From NCBI GenBank assembly GCA_963722965.1, contig CAVROX010000015.1, positions 66,182 through 130,181 on the forward strand: 64,000 nt of DNA. Direction: 5' to 3'. The position numbers and the translations under genes are program-made. The notes under the pieces were generated by a model. It searched no databases. It saw only the letters and a program-made list of their open reading frames with translations, and was not told the origin of the DNA. Below, piece by piece: positions 17,196-26,210 of the stretch; position 1 is the first letter of the stretch, and every line of letters begins with the position of its first letter. Source of the stretch: DATLSM01 sp963722965. Its GTDB lineage: Bacteria > Actinomycetota > Thermoleophilia > Solirubrobacterales > 70-9.

Positions 17196-17269
17196 TCGGG
17201 GCGCCCGGATTTGAACCGGGGACCTCACCGACCCGAACGGTGCGCGCTACCAGGCTGCGCCACGCCCCG
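17196..17269 (-). tRNA. tRNA-Pro, anticodon CGG
   Basis: All arms fold. The acceptor CGGGGCG pairs with CGCCCCG, the D arm is GCGC-AGCCTGGTA-GCGC, the anticodon stem CACCG/CGGTG encloses TTCGGGT (anticodon CGG), and the T arm contains GGTTCAAATCC. Discriminator A is at 17196. CCA is not encoded. Confidence 0.95.
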
Positions 17270-17301
17270 AGAGCGGGCGATTATCCCAGACCGCGCCGCA
17301 A

Positions 17302-18027
17302 CTACCGGACCGCCGCGATTGCCGCTTCGATCTGCTGCAGCGTGGGACCTTCCTGGAGCGTGCGGCTGCCGTTGGGGCCCGTGACGATCATCGCCTCCTG
17401 GGCGCGGATACCGAGATCGGTGCCCAGCTTTTCATAGCCCGCCAGCCGCTTGGCGATCGAGCCGCTTGACCCGCCGTGCTGTTCGAGGTCGCGTTCCCAC
17501 TTAGGCACGTTCATTTCTTCCACGCTGTTGGCGATCGAGACAAAGAACCCTTTATCGAGGTTCTGGCGTTTGGCTTCTTCTTGGTTGCGAAAGAACAGGT
17601 AGGTGTATTGCCAGCCATCACCCTGCTGGGCGGCCGCCTCCGCGTCAAAAAACCCGACCTCGGTCGGGTTTTCGCCGACCGAGTAGTGGCGGTAGAGGAG
17701 CTTGACGTCACTGGAGCGGACGAAGCGTTCGACCAGGCCCGGCATCACGCTGACAAATGGCTGGCGGCAGGGCGCGCACTGGAGGTCGTTGAAGACCTGG
17801 ATCGTGACCGGGGCGCTGGGCGAGCCGAGCCGATCGCCCGCCTGTTCGACCCCCCCGAAGATCTCCTGGGCTTCGGAGATGCCCGCGATCCTGATCACCG
17901 GTTTGCCCTCCTTCTGAGTTGCGATGTTGACGATCGAGTAGCCGAGAGCAAAGATCCCGACGGCGAGCAGGCCGACCACCCAGAGCCGACCGCGGCGCGG
18001 GATTGGTTGGGCTGCGACCTCGGCCAT
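17302..18027 (-). CDS. Membrane-anchored DsbA-like thioredoxin-fold protein
   Basis: A 241-aa protein with an N-terminal membrane anchor (L-W-V-V-G-L-L-A-V-G-I-F-A-L-G-Y, residues 15-30) after a short basic cytoplasmic tail. The thioredoxin fold follows, with V-T-I-Q-V-F-N-D-L-Q-C-A-P-C (active-site Cys 84 and 87). C-A-P-C rather than C-P-H-C suggests an oxidoreductase of the actinobacterial thioredoxin_4/DsbA group working outside the membrane. I chose the ATG at 18027, with a GATAAT hexamer six bases upstream, over a longer form starting at 18090. tRNA-Pro is downstream on the same strand. Confidence 0.8.
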   Translation of the reverse strand: MAEVAAQPIPRRGRLWVVGLLAVGIFALGYSIVNIATQKEGKPVIRIAGISEAQEIFGGVEQAGDRLGSPSAPVTIQVFNDLQCAPCRQPFVSVMPGLVERFVRSSDVKLLYRHYSVGENPTEVGFFDAEAAAQQGDGWQYTYLFFRNQEEAKRQNLDKGFFVSIANSVEEMNVPKWERDLEQHGGSSGSIAKRLAGYEKLGTDLGIRAQEAMIVTGPNGSRTLQEGPTLQQIEAAIAAVR

Positions 18028-18033
18028 CGCCGC

Positions 18034-18039
18034 ATTATC
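18034..18039 (-). promoter_or_regulatory. -10 hexamer GATAAT for the DsbA-like gene
   Basis: On the minus strand GATAAT ends six bases before the ATG at 18027, again leaving no space for a Shine-Dalgarno sequence. This supports the shorter start and a leaderless transcript. Confidence 0.45.
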
Positions 18040-18148
18040 CCGATTCGAGAACGTGAGAAATGCCGCAATATGCGGGGATCCGATTGACACGTCCGCCGCC
18101 GCGGGTAAATATCTCCCTACTCGATTTCAGCTACATGGGAGGTCCGCC

Positions 18149-18340
18149 TTGGCCCATCACCTGACGCCCACCGAGCTTGCCGAGGAGTTGCAGATGAAAC
18201 GGCAGGAGGTGATCGGCAAGTGCGTGCAGATGGGCGTCCCGATCTTCCACGGCCGGATCGACCGCAGCCTCTTTGAGAGCTCGCTGCGCCAGCTGCCCCC
18301 CGAAGGCAAGGCGCCAACAGCCTCCACCACGCTGCACTGA
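18149..18340 (+). CDS. Tiny IF2N-like helical DNA- or RNA-binding protein
   Basis: A 63-aa protein beginning with TTG, preceded by a GGGAGG site. L-T-P-T-E-L-A-E-E-L-Q-M-K-R-Q-E-V-I-G-K-C-V-Q-M-G-V-P-I covers most of the length and resembles the N-terminal IF2 helical domain (V-x-E-L-A-K-E-L-x-V-x-x-K-E-V-I-x-x-L-x-x-x-G) or a minimal MerR-type helix-turn-helix. It ends 16 bp before the acyl-CoA synthetase gene. The role is unknown; a small regulator is the simplest guess. An upstream start at 18053 is possible but less likely. Confidence 0.55.
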   Translation: MAHHLTPTELAEELQMKRQEVIGKCVQMGVPIFHGRIDRSLFESSLRQLPPEGKAPTASTTLH

Positions 18341-18342
18341 AT

Positions 18343-18348
18343 TAGACT
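18343..18348 (+). promoter_or_regulatory. -10 hexamer TAGACT for the acyl-CoA synthetase gene
   Basis: TAGACT lies eight bases before the ATG at 18357, in the short gap after the small upstream gene. It could give a leaderless transcript of the synthetase alone. Confidence 0.4.
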
Positions 18349-18356
18349 TCCCCGTA

Positions 18357-20138
18357 ATGGGGCGGGGAACCAAGTCAAAGACGCTCGCAGACCTGGTGCC
18401 GCTCGCCGCGCAGCTCTACGGTGGCGCGGCTGCGGTCACCTATAAGGAGGATGGCGCCTGGGTCAGCCGCAGCTTCGACCAGGTGCTGGAGACGGTGCGG
18501 GCGCTGTCGCTGGGCTTGATCGAGCTCGGTGTGCAGCGTGGCGACAAGGTCTCAATTCTTGCCAACACCCGCCCGGAGTGGACCTACTTCGATTTTGCCG
18601 CGCTCTCGGCCGGTGCGGTCGTCGTCCCGATCTACCAGACCAACTCGCCCGAGGAGTGCAAGTACGTGCTGGAGAACTCCGATGCCAAGGTGGTCGTTGT
18701 CGAGGACGAGGAGCAGCTGGAGAAGGTGCGCGCGGTCCGCGACCGGCTGCCGATGCTCGAGCACGTGGTGCGGATGACCGGGTCCAGCGAGGACACGATC
18801 TCGATGGCAGACCTTAAGGCGCGTGGGGCGGGGCGGGGGGCCGCGGAGTGGGAGGCGCGCTGGAGTTCGGTGGGCCCCGCGGACATCTGCACCTTCATCT
18901 ACACCTCGGGCACGACCGGGCCGCCGAAGGGCTGCATCATCAGCCACGGCAACTACCGCGCGATGCTCGACATGGTCAACGCGACCAGCGTGGTGGAGCC
19001 CGAGGACGTCTCTTATCTCTACCTCCCGCTCGCCCACTCCTTCGCGCTGCTGATCCAGCTCGGCAGCTTCGACCTCGGCGCCACCCTCGCCTACTGGGAG
19101 CGCGACCCGCAGAAGATCCTGCCCAATCTGGCGGAGCTGAAACCGACCTACTTCCCCTCCGTACCTCGCATCTTCGAGAAGATCTACACGGCGGCGAACA
19201 GTGGAATGGAAAAAGAGGGGGGCCTGAAGAAGGCCGTTTTTGACTGGTCGATCGGGGTCGGCGCGAGGATGCGCGAGGCACAGCGCAGTGGCAGGCGGCC
19301 CGGGTTGGTGCTCCGCAAGCAGTACGAGTTCGCCGATAAGCGGGTCCTCTCCAAAATCCGCGGGCTGTTCGGCGGCCGGTTGCGGCTGGCGGTCTCCGGC
19401 GCAGCCCCAATCAACCCCGAGATCCTGCGCTTCTTTGACGCCGCCGGGGTCCTCGTGCTTGAGGGGTGGGGCATGACCGAGACCTCAACCGCGGCGACAA
19501 TCTCAACTCCCGATGATTTCAAGGTCGGCACGATCGGCAAGCCCTTCCCCGGCTGCGAGGTCAGGATCGCCGAGGACGGCGAGATCCTCGTCAAGGGTCC
19601 CAACGTCTTCCAGGGCTACTACAAGGACGAGGAGGCAACCCGGGAGACAATCGTTGATGGCTGGCTCCACACCGGTGACATCGGCGAGATCGACCCCGAC
19701 GGCTTCATCAGGATAACCGGCCGCAAAAAGGACATCATCATCACCGCCGGCGGCAAGAACATCACCCCCGCCAACCTCGAGGCTGAGATCAAGCAACACC
19801 CCCTGGTCTCCCAATGCGTGGTTGTCGGCGACCGGCGGCCCTACCTGGTGGCCCTCATCACCCTCGACCCCGAAGAGGTGGTCGCCTATGCCCGTGAGCA
19901 CGGCCTGCCCGAGGACCCCGTCCAACTCGCGGCGAACGGCGAGATCAAGGCGGCGATCGAGGCCCACGTCGAGAAGATCAACCAGCGCTTTGCCCGGGTC
20001 GAGCAGATCAAGAAGGTTGCGATCCTTCCCACCGACCTCTCCCAGGAGAGCGGTGAGCTGACGCCAACGCTGAAGGTGAAGCGGGCGGTCGTCGCCGCCA
20101 AGCACGAGCCCGAGATCGAGGCGCTTTACGCGGGATAG
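18357..20138 (+). CDS. Long-chain fatty acid-CoA ligase (AMP-forming)
   Basis: A 593-aa adenylating enzyme. The P-loop-like motif I-Y-T-S-G-T-T-G-P-P-K-G is near residue 181, G-W-G-M-T-E-T-S near 372, Y-K-D-E-E-A-T-R-E-T-I-V-D-G-W-L-H-T-G-D about 421-440, and the hinge/lysine region G-R-K-K-D-I-I-I-T-A-G-G-K-N near 455. It should activate fatty acids with ATP and CoA at the membrane face. The length and the C-terminal E-L-T-P-T-L-K-V-K-R match the long-chain (FadD15-like) group rather than FadD of enterics. Convergent with the patatin gene, it may channel fatty acids released by lipolysis; that link is inference. Confidence 0.9.
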   Translation: MGRGTKSKTLADLVPLAAQLYGGAAAVTYKEDGAWVSRSFDQVLETVRALSLGLIELGVQRGDKVSILANTRPEWTYFDFAALSAGAVVVPIYQTNSPEECKYVLENSDAKVVVVEDEEQLEKVRAVRDRLPMLEHVVRMTGSSEDTISMADLKARGAGRGAAEWEARWSSVGPADICTFIYTSGTTGPPKGCIISHGNYRAMLDMVNATSVVEPEDVSYLYLPLAHSFALLIQLGSFDLGATLAYWERDPQKILPNLAELKPTYFPSVPRIFEKIYTAANSGMEKEGGLKKAVFDWSIGVGARMREAQRSGRRPGLVLRKQYEFADKRVLSKIRGLFGGRLRLAVSGAAPINPEILRFFDAAGVLVLEGWGMTETSTAATISTPDDFKVGTIGKPFPGCEVRIAEDGEILVKGPNVFQGYYKDEEATRETIVDGWLHTGDIGEIDPDGFIRITGRKKDIIITAGGKNITPANLEAEIKQHPLVSQCVVVGDRRPYLVALITLDPEEVVAYAREHGLPEDPVQLAANGEIKAAIEAHVEKINQRFARVEQIKKVAILPTDLSQESGELTPTLKVKRAVVAAKHEPEIEALYAG

Positions 20139-20140
20139 GC

Positions 20141-21385
20141 CTAGGCTTCGCCGGACTGGCGCAGCAGGACCGAGGTGGTCTGCTCGAGGACCCGGCGCCA
20201 GGCCGAGATTTGCTCAGGCTCCTCCTCAGCAGCGCGCTCGACGACGCGGCGGACGCGGCGCTCGGAGATCTCTAGACCGTGGCGCTCGGCGATCTCCCTG
20301 TAGCGGTCATAGTCCTCAGCAAGCGTGGCGGTGACCGATTCGAAGCCATGGCGGGCGATCTTCAGCCGCCGCGAGTAGTCCATGATCGGGGTGCCGAACA
20401 TCAGCTCGTCGTTGGGCTCGGGCTCGATCAGGACGATGTCAACACCGGGGTACTTCTCCTGCCATATTTCCACCGATTGGTGCAGACGGGCGTGAGCGAT
20501 CAGGCGAAAGGCCTGGTTGGCGATCGCCGGCAGGCCCATGTCGGAGACCCGCCGCACGCGACTTCCGAACACCGTCGGGATCGACTTCTCGAAGTCGTTG
20601 ACGAAGGGCACGAGCGGGTTGACGACGACGATGAACTTGGCGCCCTTCTCGACCGCGATGTCGACGTTGGTTGTCGAGCGGATTCCGCCGTCGACCATCT
20701 GGCGTCCCTTCAGCTCGACCGGCTTGTAGACGATCGGCAGCGCGGTTGAACACTGGATCGCCTTGGAGATCGGAACGTCGGACCAGCCCTCCTCACCAAA
20801 GACGATCCGCTCGCAGGTGTCCAGGTCAGTCGCCGTCAGGTAGAGCTCGGGATCAAGCAGGCGGAAGTCGTTGGTCCGACCGCCATCGCCGAGGACCCCC
20901 GCGACGTAGGCGTCGATCCCCGCGCCCGAATACAGGCCGGTGGGCAGGGCCTCGGCGAGCCCGACCCCGATATCGATCGCCGAGAGCTCACCGATCCGCG
21001 CCAGGGCCCGCACCAACTCGAGCGAGCGCAGCGGAAGCGCCGCCGCTTTGCGCAGGAAGCCGAGGTAGTTGGGCCGCAGCACCTTGTCGAGGTCAAGGTC
21101 CTCAAGCTCAGATGAGACACGCTCGTTGAGCACCTGCATCATTTCGTCCGGGGTGATGCCGTTTGCGAGCATCGCGGCGACGAAGGAGCCGGCGCTGGTG
21201 CCGACGTAGATGTCGAAGCTGTTGACGGTGCTGTTGACCGCGAGCAGATCGAGGGCGCGCAGGGCGCCGATCTCATAGACCCCGCCGGTGAAGCCACCGC
21301 CACCCAGGACCAGTGCGGTCTTTGAGGGGCGTTTGCGGGGTCGGCGTCGCCGCGGTTGGGACTCGATGTCCACAACTTTTCCCAT
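20141..21385 (-). CDS. Patatin-like phospholipase
   Basis: A 414-aa serine hydrolase. The oxyanion-hole segment L-G-G-G-G-F-T-G-G is at residues 28-36, the nucleophile elbow G-T-S-A-G has Ser 64, and the catalytic Asp lies in M-V-D-G-G-I about residue 231. There is no signal peptide but a strongly basic N-terminal stretch (P-R-R-R-R-P-R-K-R-P), perhaps for membrane contact. It would cleave acyl esters of lipids. I use the ATG at 21385 rather than the adjacent TTG. The gene is divergent from the carboxypeptidase gene with a 22-bp gap. Confidence 0.85.
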   Translation of the reverse strand: MGKVVDIESQPRRRRPRKRPSKTALVLGGGGFTGGVYEIGALRALDLLAVNSTVNSFDIYVGTSAGSFVAAMLANGITPDEMMQVLNERVSSELEDLDLDKVLRPNYLGFLRKAAALPLRSLELVRALARIGELSAIDIGVGLAEALPTGLYSGAGIDAYVAGVLGDGGRTNDFRLLDPELYLTATDLDTCERIVFGEEGWSDVPISKAIQCSTALPIVYKPVELKGRQMVDGGIRSTTNVDIAVEKGAKFIVVVNPLVPFVNDFEKSIPTVFGSRVRRVSDMGLPAIANQAFRLIAHARLHQSVEIWQEKYPGVDIVLIEPEPNDELMFGTPIMDYSRRLKIARHGFESVTATLAEDYDRYREIAERHGLEISERRVRRVVERAAEEEPEQISAWRRVLEQTTSVLLRQSGEA

Positions 21386-21393
21386 CAACAGCG

Positions 21394-21399
21394 ATTATC
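21394..21399 (-). promoter_or_regulatory. -10 hexamer GATAAT for the patatin gene
   Basis: On the minus strand GATAAT ends eight bases before the ATG at 21385, giving another candidate leaderless start. Confidence 0.4.
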
Positions 21400-21407
21400 T
21401 CAGGGAG

Positions 21408-22656
21408 ATGCGGCGGCGCCTCGCACCACTCCTTGTGGCCGGGTTCCTCACCCTGGCGCCGGCGATGGCCCGAGCCGACGCGCCCGGCCGATTCTGTCCC
21501 GATTTGCAGGGAGAGCTCATCCGCGGCGGCGGCGATGCCAGCGGCATGATTGTGATCGAATCCGGCAGCGGCAGGGCCCTCTGCCAGCGGGCGGCGCAAG
21601 CTCAGCGGCCACTCGCCTCGAACATGAAGCTGTTCACAACCTCGACTGCGCTGAGCCGGCTGGGTCCGGACTTCCGCATCCCCACCAGGGTTTTCAGCTA
21701 CGGAACGCTGGACTCCAACGGCGTCCTGCACGGCAGCCTTTACCTGAAGGGGGGCGGGGACCCGACGCTGGGGATCCCCGCCTTTTATGACCGCTTTCTC
21801 AACGGCCTCGGCACCGACCTGCTCGACCTCGTGCCGCAGATCCGCGCGGCTGGGATTCGCTCGGTGACCGGCAGGCTTTATGCCGACGACACGATCTTTG
21901 ACCAGCTCGCAAGGCGTAGCCGGCTCCGGTTATGCGACCAGCCCCTATATCGGCCCCCTCTCGGGCCTTGCCTTCGATTCCGGCTACGCCAGCCCGAGCG
22001 CCACGAACTTCGCCGGCGAACCGGCAAAGCTCGCCGCCTCGACCCTGGCTCGATCGCTTCGCGCAACCGGGGTCTCCGTCTCACCCCAGGTGGCGCGCCG
22101 GGCAACGCCGCCGGACGGTAGGCAGGTCGGCGACCGTCCGCTCGCCAACCCTCAACCGGATCATCGATACCACCGACGTCTACTCCGACAACTTCTTCGC
22201 CGAGACCCTAATCAAGCTACTCGGGGCGCGGTTCGGAGGCGCCGGAACCACCGCTGCCGGAGCCGGCGGTCGTCGACCGTTTTGCGCGCCAGCAGGGCTC
22301 CGGGGTGCACGCCGTGGACGGCTCGGGCCTGAGCCGCTCCGGCCGTGCATCGCCGAGCCAGGTGGTCGACTTGCTTCAGTCGATGCTGAGCACCCCGGTG
22401 GGCAAAGACTTCAGCGGGGACCTCGCCACTTGCCGGGCGTGAAGGCACCGTTGCATCGCGCATGCGAGGCACCCCGGCAGCGGGCCGCTGCCGGACCAAG
22501 ACCGGCACCCTGACCGGGGTCAGCAACCTCTCGGGCTACTGCTTCAATCGCGACGGCAAGACGATGATCTTCTCGGTGCTGATGGCCGGGGTCAGCAACC
22601 TCGAACTCGCCCACCTCGAGCAGGACCGGATCGCCGCGACGATCGCCGGCTACTGA
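21408..22656 (+). CDS. dacB: D-alanyl-D-alanine carboxypeptidase/endopeptidase (PBP4 type), multiple frameshifts
   Basis: All three penicillin-binding motifs are visible in order but in different frames: S-x-x-K as S-N-M-K (Ser 71, Lys 74), S-D-N in D-V-Y-S-D-N-F-F-A-E near 22185, and K-T-G in C-R-T-K-T-G-T-L-T-G near 22500. A signal peptide occupies residues 1-23. Between about 21900 and 22460 at least four indels are needed to join the pieces. Because each piece is well conserved, I favour sequence error over decay. The enzyme would trim peptidoglycan stem peptides outside the membrane. A CAGGGAG site precedes the ATG. The 3' end overlaps ligA by seven bases. Confidence 0.75.
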
Positions 22657-24671
22657 ACCAACGCTTTCAGCTCCTCCTCGCCGATCACCTCGACGCCGAG
22701 CTCCATTGCCTTGGCGAGCTTTGAGCCGGGGTTCTCGCCGACGAGGACGAGGTCGGTCTTCTTTGAGACCGAGTTGACCACCTTGCCGCCGGCGGCCTTG
22801 ATCAGCGCCGCCGCCTGCGTGCGGGTGAGGCTCGCCAGGGTGCCGGTGAGGACCAGGGTCTTGCCCTCCAACGGGCCGCCGGAAGGTCGGCGCTCAGAGG
22901 GATCCTGCTCGAGGCGCAGGCCCTTTGCCCGTAGCTTCTCGATCAGCTCCCAGGTGCGCTCGTCGGCGAGTGACTCGGCGATCTGCACGGCCATGATCGG
23001 GCCGACCCCTTCGACCTCCTCGATCCGCTCGGGGTCCGCGGCGCGCAGGGCGCTGATCGAGCCGAAGTGGTCGGCGAGCACTTCCGCCGTGACGTAGCCG
23101 ACGCCCGGCAGGCCGAGAGCGTAGAGGACTCGTTTGAAGGGACGCCGTCGGGAGGCATCGATAGCCGCCACCAGGTTGCGAGCGGAGACCTCGCCGAACC
23201 CCTCCAGCTTGACCAGCTGCTCCTCGCTCAGCTCGTAGATGTCTGCGACGTCTTCGATCAAGCCCTGCTCGAGGAAACGCTGCGCCTGCTTCTCACCCAA
23301 CCCGTCGATGTCCATCGCCTCTTTGCTGACAAAGTGCTTGACGTGCTGGAATGACTGGCCCGGGCAACCCGCTCGGTTGGGGCACACGGTGAAGACGGCA
23401 CCATCGGGCTTGACCGTCGGCGTGCCGCAGGCCGGGCACCTCTGCGGCGGCCGGGGTTTGCGCGGTCGACCCTTGCGGCGCTGCACCAGGGGTGCGACGA
23501 CCTGGGGAATGACATCGCCGGCGCGCATCACCACCACCTCGTCCCCCACCCGAACGTCCTTGCGCGCCAGATCCTCCTCGTTGTGGAGGGTGGCGGTGCT
23601 GACCGTAACGCCACCGACGTGGACCGGGTCCAGCATCGCGAACGGGACCAGGTGCCCGGTGCGACCGACGTTCCAGACGACCTCGCGCAACGTCGTCGTC
23701 GCCGTGGTTGGAGCGAACTTCCAGGCTATTGCCCAGCGCGGCTCGCGGCCGACCACCCCCAACTCCCGCCAGAGTGCCCGCTCGTTGATCTTGACCACGA
23801 CGCCGTCGATCTCGAAGTCGAGGGAGTCGCGGCGCTCCTCCCACCAGCGGCAGCGCTCGACCACCGACTCGATATCGGGGTGATGGCCGGTGTCGGGGTT
23901 GACCTTGAAACCTCGCTCGGTGAGCCAGGCGATCTCCTCGCTGTGTGTGGCGAGGTCGAGACCGCGCACCGCACCGAGGCCGTAGCACCAAATCGAGAGC
24001 GGTCGTTCGGCGGCAAGCGCCGGATCGAGCTGGCGGATCGAGCCAGCGGCTGAGTTACGCGGGTTGGCGAAGGTCGGCTCGCCGGCGGCCGCGCGGCGTT
24101 CGTTGAGCACCTTGAAGTCTGCGATCGGCAGGTACACCTCGCCCCGCACTTCGACAAGTTGCGGCCCGTCTGCGATCCGCAGCGGGATCGCCCCGATCGT
24201 GCGCAGGTTCTGGGTGACGTCCTCGCCGACCCGGCCATCACCGCGAGTGGCCCCTCCGGTCAGCACCCCATCCTCATATGTGAGCGCAATCGCCAACCCG
24301 TCGATCTTCGGCTCGGTCGTGTAGCTGAATTCCGCGGCGCTGATATCGAGTCGCGTCAGATGGTTGCGCACCCGCGTCTCCCAGGAGCGCAGCTCCTCCT
24401 CGTCGCGGGCGTTGGCAAGCGAGAGCATCGGCTCGGCGTGCTCGACCCGCTGGAAGCGATCAAGCGGCGCGGCGCCGACCCGCTGGGTGGGCGAGTCGGC
24501 GGTGCGCAATTCCGGGTGCTCAGCCTCGATTGCCCGCAGCTCGTCGAGCAACGCGTCGTACTCATCGTCGCCGATCTCGGGGTCGTCGAGGATGTAGTAG
24601 CGGTAGTTGTGATGCTCGAGCACGCGGCGCAGTTCAGCCGCCCGAGAATCGGGTGGGGCCTTCACACGCAC
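22650..24671 (-). CDS. ligA: NAD-dependent DNA ligase
   Basis: A 673-aa full-length LigA. Order of parts: N-terminal Ia domain (Y-Y-I-L-D-D-P-E-I-G-D-D-E-Y-D), adenylation motif T-E-P-K-I-D-G with Lys 122, OB fold, Cys4 zinc finger (C-P-A-C-G-T, then C-P-N-R-A-G-C), helix-hairpin-helix repeats (L-E-G-F-G-E-V-S, V-E-G-V-G-P-I-M) and a C-terminal BRCT domain with L-V-L-T-G-T-L. It seals nicks in replication and repair and is essential in most bacteria. The start overlaps the end of surE by 10 bases, so truA-surE-ligA form one transcription unit with rplQ. Confidence 0.97.
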   Translation of the reverse strand: MRVKAPPDSRAAELRRVLEHHNYRYYILDDPEIGDDEYDALLDELRAIEAEHPELRTADSPTQRVGAAPLDRFQRVEHAEPMLSLANARDEEELRSWETRVRNHLTRLDISAAEFSYTTEPKIDGLAIALTYEDGVLTGGATRGDGRVGEDVTQNLRTIGAIPLRIADGPQLVEVRGEVYLPIADFKVLNERRAAAGEPTFANPRNSAAGSIRQLDPALAAERPLSIWCYGLGAVRGLDLATHSEEIAWLTERGFKVNPDTGHHPDIESVVERCRWWEERRDSLDFEIDGVVVKINERALWRELGVVGREPRWAIAWKFAPTTATTTLREVVWNVGRTGHLVPFAMLDPVHVGGVTVSTATLHNEEDLARKDVRVGDEVVVMRAGDVIPQVVAPLVQRRKGRPRKPRPPQRCPACGTPTVKPDGAVFTVCPNRAGCPGQSFQHVKHFVSKEAMDIDGLGEKQAQRFLEQGLIEDVADIYELSEEQLVKLEGFGEVSARNLVAAIDASRRRPFKRVLYALGLPGVGYVTAEVLADHFGSISALRAADPERIEEVEGVGPIMAVQIAESLADERTWELIEKLRAKGLRLEQDPSERRPSGGPLEGKTLVLTGTLASLTRTQAAALIKAAGGKVVNSVSKKTDLVLVGENPGSKLAKAMELGVEVIGEEELKALVQ

Positions 24672-25459
24672 GAGGCCAGCATCGCCTCAAAGTCCCAGCT
24701 GCGCAGGCGCTCCAGGCCGCCGTGGTCAGTCAGGTCGAAGTGGATCGGGGTGACCGAGATCCTCCCCTCCGACACCGCCCGGAGGTCGGTGCCCTCCTCG
24801 TCCTCAAACCCCGGCTGCCAACCGTAGATCTCGTAGTGGCGCCGCGCCCCGGACTCACCGACCAGCTTCAGCTCGTCGTTGTAGATCCGCTTGCCGAGCC
24901 TTGTCACCTCGACCCCGGTGGGATCGCCGGCGGGACAGTTGACGTTGATCAGGGTCGAGGTGGGCATCGACTCACTCAGCAAGCGGCTGACGAGCTGTGC
25001 GGCAAAGGACGCCGCTACGCCGAACTCAAACCTCCCGCTCACATAGCCCATGCCGCCGCCCGAGGACTGCTGGGAGATCGCCAGCGCCGGGATTCCGAGC
25101 ACGATCCCCTCGAATGCGGCGGCCACGGTGCCCGAGTAGGTGATGTCGTCGCCGAGGTTGGCGCCGTGGTTGATCCCGGAGACGATCAGGTCCGGGCGTC
25201 CGCCGAACAAGCCCAGCTCGGCGAAACGCACGCAGTCGACCGGGGTTCCATCGGTCGCGTAACCGCGCTCCCCATCGCCGAACTCGACCTCCTCGACCGT
25301 CAGCGGGGAACGGGTGGTGATGCTGCGCGCGGTTGCGCTGCGGTTTGAGTCCGGGGCGATCACGTCAACCTCGATCCCGTCCAGCTCCCGCAGTGCCCGC
25401 CTCCCGGCCTGCAGGCCGGGAGCCGTGACCCCGTCGTCATTGGTCAGGAGAACGCGCAC
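24662..25459 (-). CDS. surE: 5'/3'-nucleotidase SurE
   Basis: A 265-aa acid phosphatase acting on nucleoside monophosphates. V-R-V-L-L-T-N-D-D-G-V opens the protein with the metal-binding D8-D9. P-D-S-N-R-S-A and S-G-I-N-H-G-A-N-L-G-D-D-I-T-Y-S-G-T-V are the other active-site segments. I chose the GTG at 25459; an upstream open frame to 25663 is antisense-type extension into truA. TAGAAT lies seven bases before this GTG and overlaps the truA stop, so surE may also have its own start. It is followed by ligA with overlap. Confidence 0.95.
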   Translation of the reverse strand: MRVLLTNDDGVTAPGLQAGRRALRELDGIEVDVIAPDSNRSATARSITTRSPLTVEEVEFGDGERGYATDGTPVDCVRFAELGLFGGRPDLIVSGINHGANLGDDITYSGTVAAAFEGIVLGIPALAISQQSSGGGMGYVSGRFEFGVAASFAAQLVSRLLSESMPTSTLINVNCPAGDPTGVEVTRLGKRIYNDELKLVGESGARRHYEIYGWQPGFEDEEGTDLRAVSEGRISVTPIHFDLTDHGGLERLRSWDFEAMLASCV

Positions 25460-25466
25460 ACGATCG

Positions 25467-25472
25467 ATTCTA
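25467..25472 (-). promoter_or_regulatory. -10 hexamer TAGAAT for surE
   Basis: The hexamer begins at the truA stop codon and ends seven bases before the surE GTG. It would allow leaderless expression of surE-ligA independently of the ribosomal operon. Confidence 0.4.
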
Positions 25473-26210
25473 GGTGTAGGCGACGGACTCCAAATACAGG
25501 CCATGGGGAGGTGCCGTCTGACCCGCCTCAAGCCGCGGGGCGCCATCGAGCAGGCGCCGGAAGTCATCGAGTTCCCGGCGCCCGGCGGCGACCTCGAGCG
25601 TGGTGCCGACCAGCACCCGGACCATGTGGCGCATGAATGCATCGGCGCTGACGCGGAAGCCAAGGACCCCTCCCGCTCTGATCCACTCGGCGGCTAGGAT
25701 GGACCGCTCGAAGCGGACGTGGTCGGTCTGGGCGGGGGTGAAGGCGGTGAAATCGTGGCTTCCGAGGAGGGCGGCTGCGCACTGCTCGAGGGCATCGGCG
25801 TCGACGTGGTGTGGCCACCACAGGGCTCGGTCCAGCTCAAACGGGCTGGGCGTCAGGCGGGCGAGCACCCGGTAAAGGTAAGAACGCGACCTGGCGTCCC
25901 GGCGGGCATCAAAGCCCGCGGCGAGGCCCGTGACAGCGGTGACGGAGAGATCGTCGGGTCCGACCCCGTTCAGCTGCCGCGCGAGGTTCGGCGGGATCGC
26001 TGCATCGCTGTTAAAGCTTGCCACCTGCCCCAGTGCATGCACGCCCGCGTCGGTGCGACCGGCGACGGTCAGGGCAACTGGCTCCCCCAGCACGATTGCC
26101 AGTGCGCCCTCCAGCTCCCCCTGCACGGTCCGCAGACCCGGTTGGGCCGCCCAGCCCGAGAAGGCCGAACCGTTGTATTCGATATCGAGGCGGACGGAGC
26201 CGGTGTTCAA
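25470..26210 (-). CDS. truA: tRNA pseudouridine(38-40) synthase
   Basis: A 246-aa TruA. It modifies the anticodon stem-loop of many tRNAs. The catalytic Asp 54 is in G-R-T-D-A-G-V-H-A, and M-R-H-M-V-R-V-L-V-G-T and Y-L-Y-R-V are further family landmarks. The start overlaps the rplQ stop by four bases, the usual place for truA at the end of the alpha operon. Confidence 0.95.
   Translation of the reverse strand: MNTGSVRLDIEYNGSAFSGWAAQPGLRTVQGELEGALAIVLGEPVALTVAGRTDAGVHALGQVASFNSDAAIPPNLARQLNGVGPDDLSVTAVTGLAAGFDARRDARSRSYLYRVLARLTPSPFELDRALWWPHHVDADALEQCAAALLGSHDFTAFTPAQTDHVRFERSILAAEWIRAGGVLGFRVSADAFMRHMVRVLVGTTLEVAAGRRELDDFRRLLDGAPRLEAGQTAPPHGLYLESVAYT

Noticed and set aside
20141..22656. 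CRISPR arrays or phage genes anywhere in the window
   Set aside because: No direct-repeat arrays, integrases or structural phage genes were seen; the only toxin-antitoxin system is hipBA.
24662..25663. Longer SurE starting upstream of 25459
   Set aside because: The extra 68 residues overlap truA and lack SurE character; V-R-V-L-L-T-N-D-D is the normal N terminus.
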